Both the position numbers and the translations under genes were made by a program. The notes beneath the pieces are model-generated. The model was not told the origin of the DNA. It made no database searches and saw only the letters and a program-made list of their open reading frames with translations. Shown here piece after piece: positions 58,034 to 64,000 of a DNA stretch of 64,000 nt (position 1 is the first letter of the stretch; every line of letters starts with the position of its first letter). This stretch comes from Harmothoe impar (Eukaryota; Annelida; Polychaeta; Phyllodocida; Polynoidae), in the NCBI GenBank assembly GCA_947462335.1, contig OX381710.1, positions 65,901,303-65,965,302 on the forward strand, in the 5' to 3' direction.

Positions 58034-58549
58034 AAAGAGAAAGTGTAAGAAGTGGGCTCATGTTTAGGTAAAGCAGCACCCATACAGTGCACCAGGTCTT
58101 CAAGAACTCAACTATAGATTTTGTAGACGTATTAGTTCAACTGAGTGCATCTAGGCAGAGACTTCCAGTGAGGTCTCAGATACATTAGCTATTTAAACTC
58201 ACTGTTAAGCTTGGCCTATATGTGCACCCTTAAACCTTCAAGGTGCGTATACCTTTTTAATTGATAGTGTCGACAAAGGGGCATTGTGCGTTGTGCAGAC
58301 CTTGAAATGTTAATGAATAAATGTGGGAGGCTGAATCATATATAGCCTCCTTAAATATCTGTATGTACATAGATTCATGGCTAATATCAGTATAATAGGA
58401 GAGCCCCAGTCTTTGATGTACAGAGAGCTTCTGTTGTCCTCAGTATTGATAAACTTACCCCCTTTCCTTTCCCCCCACCCCATTCTCCCACGCCTTCCTC
58501 TCCCCTCCCTCCCTGGCTCCCTGGCTCCCTCCCTGTCTCCCCGGCTCCC

Positions 58550-58970
58550 TGGCTCCCCTCCCTCCCTCCCTCCCTCCCTCCCTCCCTCCCTCCCTCCCTC
58601 CCTCCCTCCCTCCCTCCCTCCCTCCCTCCCTCCCTCCCTCCCTCCCTCCCTCCCTCCCTCCCTCCCTCCCTCCCTCCCTCCCTCCCTCCCTCCCTCCCTC
58701 CCTCCCTCCCTCCCTCCCTCCCTCCCTCCCTCCCTCCCTCCCTCCCTCCCTCCCTCCCTCCCTCCCTCCCTCCCTCCCTCCCTCCCTCCCTCCCTCCCTC
58801 CCTCCCTCCCTCCCTGGCTCCCCCTCCCTCAATCCCTCCCTCCCTCCCTCCCTCCCTCCCTCCCTCCCTCCCTCCCTCCCTCCCTCCCTCCCTCCCTCCC
58901 TCCCTCCCTCCCTCCCTCCCTCAATCCCTCAATCCCTCAATCCCTCCCTCCCTCCCTCCCTCTCTATCTA
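58550..58970 (+). repeat. (CCCT)n microsatellite, about 420 bp
   Basis: About 100 CCCT units with small interruptions (GGCTCC at 58815, AATC at 58830, 58922-58942). One strand is pure pyrimidine over most of its length. The Leu-Pro-Pro-Ser frame is a by-product. Confidence 0.95.
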
Positions 58971-58974
58971 CCTT

Positions 58975-59640
58975 CCTTCCTACCCCCGCCTTCGTCCCCC
59001 CTCCGTGTGTTGAGTCGGTGTGCCTAGTTCCCGACCCCCATGAGCTGCTTAGAGCCGCTCAGTGAGGCCTCAGTCCCCACTGTCTTATCGATGAATCCCC
59101 GATTATAAAGATGGTTCATCTGGGGTCGGCAGTTCGATCCCCCTCTCAGTTCATCCCTTGGGTTGATACACTCCCAACTTACAGGAGAGGAACAATAAGG
59201 GCATTGAGCAAGGCCGAATCCAGTATTTCGAAAACAAGCCCATAGTTCAAAAATCCCCCCCAAAAATGCACATTAGAGAAGCAAAATTTTCTGCCCCCCC
59301 CCCCATTTCGCGCCTGTTGAGCTGCCCTCAGGAATTCCCCAGGAAATCTGATAGGGGACAAGATAATCGCCTACATTAGGCAACCCATCAATGCTCTACA
59401 ACCCCAGCCCTCAAGCTTGTTGCCTAGTGGGCGCTGCCATTAATTATGCTGTTACTGGTGAGATAATCACTGATAACAGCTGTCACGATGGGTCCCAGTT
59501 GCACCCTAAGAAATCTCATAATGAATGGAGGGAATTATTTTACTGGTCTAGAGTGTAACTTGCTAGGTACATGTAGCCTGGAGGGGTGCTTGATCACGGT
59601 CAGGGTAGAGATAGGCTGTAATCAGGGTGTGTGTGTGTGG
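58975..59640. other. CDKL5 intron, nothing firm
   Basis: No gene. GGCAGTTCGATCCCC at about 59129 resembles a pol III B box, but no A box lies at tRNA spacing. Confidence 0.4.
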
Positions 59641-59700
59641 GGGGGGGGGGGGGGGGGGTAGACAACCAGTAGCAGCTGGGGCTCCCCCCCCCCCCCTCCC
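59640..59700 (+). repeat. Poly-G then poly-C runs (17 G, 13 C)
   Basis: The two homopolymer runs are about 30 bp apart and could fold as a hairpin or G-quadruplex. Confidence 0.85.
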
Positions 59701-59717
59701 TCCCCGCATATACCGGA

Positions 59718-59902
59718 TGGTCGCGATAAAGCGCGCTGTTCAATTTGGCGGGGCTCTTACCCCCAGCGCTTATAGTTGACAGGTGCTTATTCAAGGTCAT
59801 GTTTAAGTGCTTAATAAGCATTGTGAGGCTCTTATACCCCTGCCGGTGCTTATACAAGACCGGCGCTCTTTCAAAACCGCTAGGCGCTTTATCGCGATGG
59901 TA
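59718..59902. repeat. GATGGTCGCGATAAAGCGC palindromic MITE
   Basis: GGTCGCGATAAAGCGC at the left, GCGCTTTATCGCGATGG at the right. The interior alternates GCGCTTATA, GTGCTTATA and GGCTCTTATA units. Confidence 0.7.
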
Positions 59903-60231
59903 GGGTAGGTGTTTTTTGTAGCTGGGGAGACCCGAGGTAGGTCTCACACATCAGGTAGGGAATGTACTCGTGTCTCTTCACATTTCTCTCAGTTTTTTCT
60001 CCACCTTTGGTCCAGTTTGTTATTCCTACCCACGCCTAATGGTTCCTGGTCTACCGTTCCCCTCCCTAATTCAGGGATTAAAGTCTTCAAGTTTTTTCCC
60101 TAAATTCAAGTTTTTTTTGTCGAAGAACCTTATTTAACTACAAAGGGTATTTTTTAGAGGGCTCAATTTGAACATTTCAAGTGTATTATTCAGATTGGTT
60201 ACTTAAATCCCTGCTATCCGCCTGTCTACCA

Positions 60232-60546
60232 ATCCTTGCCTAATGCTCCCTTGCCTACTGCTCTCTTTCCTACCGCTCTCTTGCCTAATGCTCCCCTGCC
60301 CCCTGCTCCCTTGTCTAATGCTCCCTTGCCTAATGCTCCCCTGTTCCTGCTCTCTTGCCTACCACTCTTTTACCTTCCGCTCTCATACCTATTGCTCTCT
60401 TGCCTATTGCTCTCTTGCCTAACGCTCCATTGCCTCCTGCTCTCTTGCCTACTGCTATCTTGCCTAACGCTCCCTTGCCTCCTGCTCTCTTGCCTAACGC
60501 TTCCTTGCCTCCTGATACATCGCCTCGGGCTCCTGTTTCTACCCTT
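60232..60546 (+). repeat. 15-bp minisatellite, about 21 units
   Basis: Unit CTTGCCTAATGCTCC with variants (TACTGCTCT, CTCCTGCTCT). Because 15 is a multiple of three, every frame stays open (for example Leu-Pro-Asn-Ala-Pro), so the frames are not evidence of coding. Lies in a CDKL5 intron. Confidence 0.92.
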
Positions 60547-60828
60547 CCTTCACCTTGTATTGATCTACCCTAATTGAAAATGAAACTTAGGCATGCTTAT
60601 TTCCAAACGCCCATTGTAGTTCTACCAATTGAGAGCAGAACTAGGCTGGTGAAGCCTGAAGGTAGAGTAAATAGTAATAACAGTAACGTGAACAGCAGTG
60701 ACTGTGTGTGAAACAGCACAGGTTAGTTTTGTAAGAGGTCTTTGAGATCCCTCAGCTCCCCCTCAGCTACTCCCTCTTCTACCTGCTCCCCAGGACCGTG
60801 TCAATACAGGCCTGGAGGCCGCACTACT

Positions 60829-61070
60829 TACCATTTAACAACTGCACAGTGCTTTTATGTGCTATATATATGACCTTCGTCGCCCCAGCGCATGAAAGCA
60901 GCTGTGGCGAGTAACTTGACGGGGCTGCATAAATACATCATGTAGACTGCGGTTGACACGCACCGAAGGATCGGTATGATGCATTCATGAAGTCCTGGCC
61001 AGAGATGCATGCATGCATCATGATGTCAAAGGACAGCACATTAAAACACTAGGCGGTCCTTAAAGGGTTA
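60829..61070. repeat. CCCTTTAAGG-family MITE, A-type, complete (242 bp)
   Basis: TACCATTTAACAACTGCACA at the left, CTAGGCGGTCCTTAAAGGGT at the right. Same length as the copy at 50859. Confidence 0.7.
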
Positions 61071-61860
61071 ATCCCGGCAGACACCAGGTTGGCATGCCCT
61101 CCTGGGTTTGCTACTGGAGGACTAGCTCCGGGCTCTAAGAAGTAGGTGAAGTGAACACGGACGGGGAAGGGGGGGGGGGCAGACTCTTAAAGCCTCTCAA
61201 TATGAAAGGCAAGGGCTCATTCCTGGTGCTTCCAGGCTGTGAGTGGCACAACAGTTGGCCATTGTATGATGTCCCATAGGTACACATTCGGTAGTATGTC
61301 TAAAGTGGTAGGATAGCACATGTATGTATAGCAAATATGTTTTTTTATGATTTTACTAATCGTATTAAAGCTACTGCACATCGACTGGTATGACTTGCTA
61401 TTCGTAGCATTGAGCGGTCTGAGGATTAAATAAAAAGATCACTGAAGAAACGTATACACCTCGTTTTCATAGAGTGCAGGTCTTGTATAAGCCCTTGGGT
61501 TAGAGAGGTCTTCCAATCTCGGTATACACTAAAACAAGAATTTGAATAAGCGTCACGTATATAAGCTCTTTAATTGACAAGTTTTGGAGAGAAAAAAGGA
61601 GGAAAATGTACAAACCCTTCCAAAAGAATGAACAAACTGTGTGTTGCCCAATGTTTGAAATAACAAGTCTCCGCCCTGACTCCGTACACTTCAGGTGAGG
61701 AGCAAACAAAAGAAACTCAATTATTTACGCGTTGCGTCTGACCAAGGATTAATGTGAGACCAGGCCAGGGCCGACGGGGAGCAGGCAAGGTGTGGTGTGC
61801 TGGTATATAGGGGCTTAACGGGCCGACTCCAGCGCCATCACAGCAGGCATGGTGGCTTTT
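61071..61860. other. CDKL5 intron, nothing recognised
   Basis: A short poly-G run at about 61170. No gene or named repeat. Confidence 0.45.
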
Positions 61861-61868
61861 TTTTAAAG

Positions 61869-61949
61869 TGTATTTTTTTTGGATCTAATTGGTTGGTATC
61901 AAAGACTAGCTCAGCCGGTACCAACCAATTAGGTCCAATAAATATACTG
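61869..61949. repeat. Short palindrome around CTAATTGGTTGGTA
   Basis: GATCTAATTGGTTGGTAT pairs with ACCAACCAATTAGGTCC. The loop is about 17 bases. Confidence 0.7.
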
Positions 61950-61959
61950 TAACGAGTTC

Positions 61960-62165
61960 CGTAAATACTCGCGTATAAGCCTACCTCTCGTATGAGCCGC
62001 ACCCAGAGTTGGGCGATCCTATCAGCCATACTATTACATGTTGATACACTTCCGAAGGGTTGGCATGATGCATGAATGCATCCCTGGTCCGTAGACTTGC
62101 CAGCTATAGTACAATCTCCAGGGGACAAGATGGCGCCCTCCGGGGGATCACTCATTAGCGCGCTA
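61960..62165. repeat. Mixed MITE fragments with a YY1-like sequence
   Basis: CGTAAATACTCGCGTATAAG (61962), a CCCTTTAAGG-family core (about 62040-62110) and GGGGACAAGATGGCGCCCTC (62118). Confidence 0.5.
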
Positions 62166-62489
62166 TATAGTGTTAACCGGGCCAAGACGTTAATGGGAAT
62201 AACATATATAAATAATGAAGTAACCTAATCAAGGGGACCATGATCATCTACAAATTAATTATTGTATTATTTATCACTTTAGACACAATGTTGCCACAGC
62301 ATAATGCATAATGTAAGTGGCAGTGGCTTCTAGGGTACAGAAATACCTGTGAACTTCATGGTACCACCAGCTATGCCCTTTGTGTTTTCTGTAGGATATT
62401 GATTGTAGCACTTAATTCTGTCAAATCAAACCGGATAAATAGGTAATTATAAACTGATTGTGCTACAATCAGTTGCACTTTCTGATCTG

Positions 62490-62716
62490 TAGTACCCTAA
62501 ATTTCCGTGTGTAACCCGCATTTTGTGTAGAATCTGTACTTCAACTTTGGGAGAGCCCAAATCTATAACCCACACCTGGGATCCGAAAACTGCTATTATA
62601 GTACTGAACTATATTTCCAAAACCCCTGTATTACCCGCAGCTAGACTTTGAGAATATTGTAGCCCGCACTGAAGGTTTAGTTCGCATATAATCTGTTACA
62701 CAGGAATTTACAGTAT
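62490..62716. repeat. TATAACCCGC / TTTACGGTA-family MITE
   Basis: TACCCTAAATTTCCGTGTGT at the left, CAGGAATTTACAGTA at the right, with ACTATATTTCCAAAACCCCT inside. Confidence 0.6.
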
Positions 62717-62924
62717 ATTAATATTAAAGTGGTGCATAACTTGAAGGGAAGACGTCCAAAGGTGTTGCCCAGAAAACATTGCTGAGTGAGCGAAAACATC
62801 ATGCAATGGTGCCAAGTGGGAGCATGTTAAGTATTCACAGCCCTGGTGGTGGTTTCTGCTATTGTCCTACATCTTTGTACATGTAAGGTGAGTCTAGACA
62901 TCCCGTGTGGTAACCCTGGGGTTT

Positions 62925-63020
62925 TAACCCTTGGTGGGCTGTAAAGACTATTAGTACTTTAATGTACTTAGCCCTGGCGAGTAACTCGCATTCATGCATC
63001 ATGTCGACCGACACTCCCAA
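62925..63020. repeat. CCCTTTAAGG-family MITE fragment
   Basis: AACCCTTGGTGGGCTGTAAA, CTTTAATGTACTTAGCCC and GGCGAGTAACTCGCATTC; the right half is missing. Confidence 0.5.
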
Positions 63021-63107
63021 AGAGATTGTCTGTAGTTTGTGTTTGTTGGTAGGTCTTTGGGACTGGGAGAGAAGCTCATGAACATGAAAAGAAAGGGAAA
63101 AAAGTCC

Positions 63108-63672
63108 TGGTTGGAAACAAGTGTTTCTGGTTACATGGGAAATGTAGGGTAGGTCGGAATAATTTTTTTCAAATATTTTACCTAGACCTCAGGGTTCTCC
63201 ACAGACTCCAAAATGACAACGTAAATTCTTGCGGATAAGCCGTGGCTTGCACAAATCAGAACCCCAGTGCGACTTTAGGGATTTTTTTTATTAATAAAAA
63301 ATCTTAAAATGGGAATAACTTCTGTTCTAATGGATAGATTTTCAAAATTCAAAAACCTATAGATGGCTAAAATGACACCGGCGGCGATTCTGGGATAATT
63401 TGACGCCGGCGGCAGTGAAAACGACGCCGGCGGCCCGCCGGTGTCATTGCAGTATGGGGAGAACCCTGGACTCACCTGTAAATTACCCCCAGAAATTGAC
63501 TCCTGCCTAGCTGTGCTGACTCTCTGTTCGCAGCTTCGACTCATGAATCTGATCTAGAATAATTTCCAAGTGGCCGATACTGATCATTTTACAATGTACC
63601 TCTTTTTTTAGGGTCGGCCGTGTTTTGTTACATAGGGTCGGGTAACCTGAAGCACACCTCTTGTTTTTGGCA
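63108..63672. repeat. CCGGTAAC/GGCCTAA-family element split by other insertions
   Basis: Left part TTTCTGGTTACATGGGAAAT and GTAGGGTAGGTCGG. Right part TAGGGTCGGCCGTGTTTTGT and GGGTCGGGTAACCTGAAGC. The gap holds the hAT-like element 63190-63468. Confidence 0.55.
63190..63468. mobile_element. CAGGGTTCTCC-ended hAT-like element
   Basis: CAGGGTTCTCC at the left, GGAGAACCCTG at the right, perfect over 11 bp. Interior units GACGCCGGCGGC occur three to four times and make a GC island in AT-rich DNA. No clear 8-bp duplication. Confidence 0.65.
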
Positions 63673-64000
63673 TACGAACCTAGTAAAACATGCAGCATAA
63701 AACACAGTTCCATTTTTGTTTGGCCCAAACACAGCAGTATGAGAAAACTGTGACTTGATTGGACTCCCTGGGAATAAATCCAGGCTTTAGGTTCAATGTC
63801 CGCCCACTCAGGGTCAAGGCACCGGCGTCTGGCGGAGTGATATAGTGAGGTGCCACTTGTAGTTCCTGCCGGCCGTGGATGGATACAGCTGCTGTTGTTT
63901 GGTCTGTGACTACTAGGCTCGTCATTAGTTTGTGTGTTTAACACTGTAAGAACCGACTGGTTCTTAGAGGGTACTGCCTCAATGCTTCATGTCCATTTGT
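63673..64000. other. Right edge, nothing firm
   Basis: Overlapping minus-strand frames (63507-63944) have no recognisable domain and are probably not genes. Confidence 0.35.

Noticed and set aside
58377..59027. 216-codon Leu-Pro-Pro-Ser frame and its Gly-Arg-Glu complement
   Set aside because: Product of the CCCT microsatellite; no non-repeat coding signal on either side.
59129..59143. GGCAGTTCGATCCCC as a tRNA or SINE B box
   Set aside because: No A box at the right spacing and no acceptor-stem pairing; a chance match or a very old SINE remnant.
60236..60577. Pro/Leu/Ala repeat frames
   Set aside because: A 15-bp tandem repeat keeps frames open regardless of coding.
57267..64000. Third CDKL5 coding exon (VAIKK region)
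   Set aside because: No acceptor followed by a VAIKKF-like frame was found; it is taken to be beyond the right edge.

Overview
This window is nuclear DNA of an animal, most likely a marine invertebrate (amphioxus, a mollusc and a brachiopod all fit; the sequence does not decide between them). The evidence is two conserved animal genes with spliceosomal introns, very sparse coding content (about 0.9 kb in 64 kb) and a dense load of short palindromic transposons, microsatellites and long poly-G/poly-C runs. There is no sign of prokaryotic gene organisation.

Genes. (1) On the minus strand, three exons (29435-28967, 8756-8503, 5958-5887) join in phase to give the first 265 residues of a Goliath/RNF130/RNF150-type transmembrane E3 ubiquitin ligase: signal peptide, PA domain, one membrane helix and the juxtamembrane KKAI region. 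The RING exon is not visible and should lie beyond the left edge. (2) On the plus strand, two exons (54010-54105, 57232-57266) give the first 24 residues of a CDKL5-type protein kinase, including the whole glycine-rich loop. The rest lies beyond the right edge. The genes are divergent, with start codons about 24.6 kb apart. Between them are two CpG-rich patches (31.38-31.57 kb and 49.38-49.56 kb) that are promoter candidates, and three strong CTCF-like motifs (30047, 30088, 49425).

Layout. 1-2073: 3' end of an LTR retrotransposon with a well-formed LTR. 2074-29 kb: RNF intron 3, exon 3, intron 2, exon 2 and the 20-kb intron 1. Intron 1 is packed with palindromic elements and an 844-bp pure AT microsatellite. 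29.4-54 kb: intergenic or 5' regulatory space, again repeat-rich. 54-64 kb: CDKL5 5' end, introns, a long CCCT microsatellite and a 15-bp minisatellite.

Mobile DNA. The most interesting system is a family of five elements (10.4, 15.5, 22.2, 27.2 and 37.7 kb). All share a 5' palindrome and a 3' terminal hairpin, while their interiors mostly differ. All sit between A and A (T and T) with no target duplication, and one interrupts a tandem repeat so cleanly that the empty site can be read. This is what a non-autonomous rolling-circle (Helentron/HINE-like) family would look like. A second family, palindromic MITEs with CCCTTTAAGG-type ends, has about 30 copies or fragments in two subfamilies. Other families include hAT-like elements, a TTAA-flanked element, TATAGACC-ended MITEs, CGTAAA/TATAAGCC-type MITEs, a CCGGTAAC/GGCCTAA family and a GTCGATTTTTAA-rich family. 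Several are nested in one another, which gives a relative insertion order.
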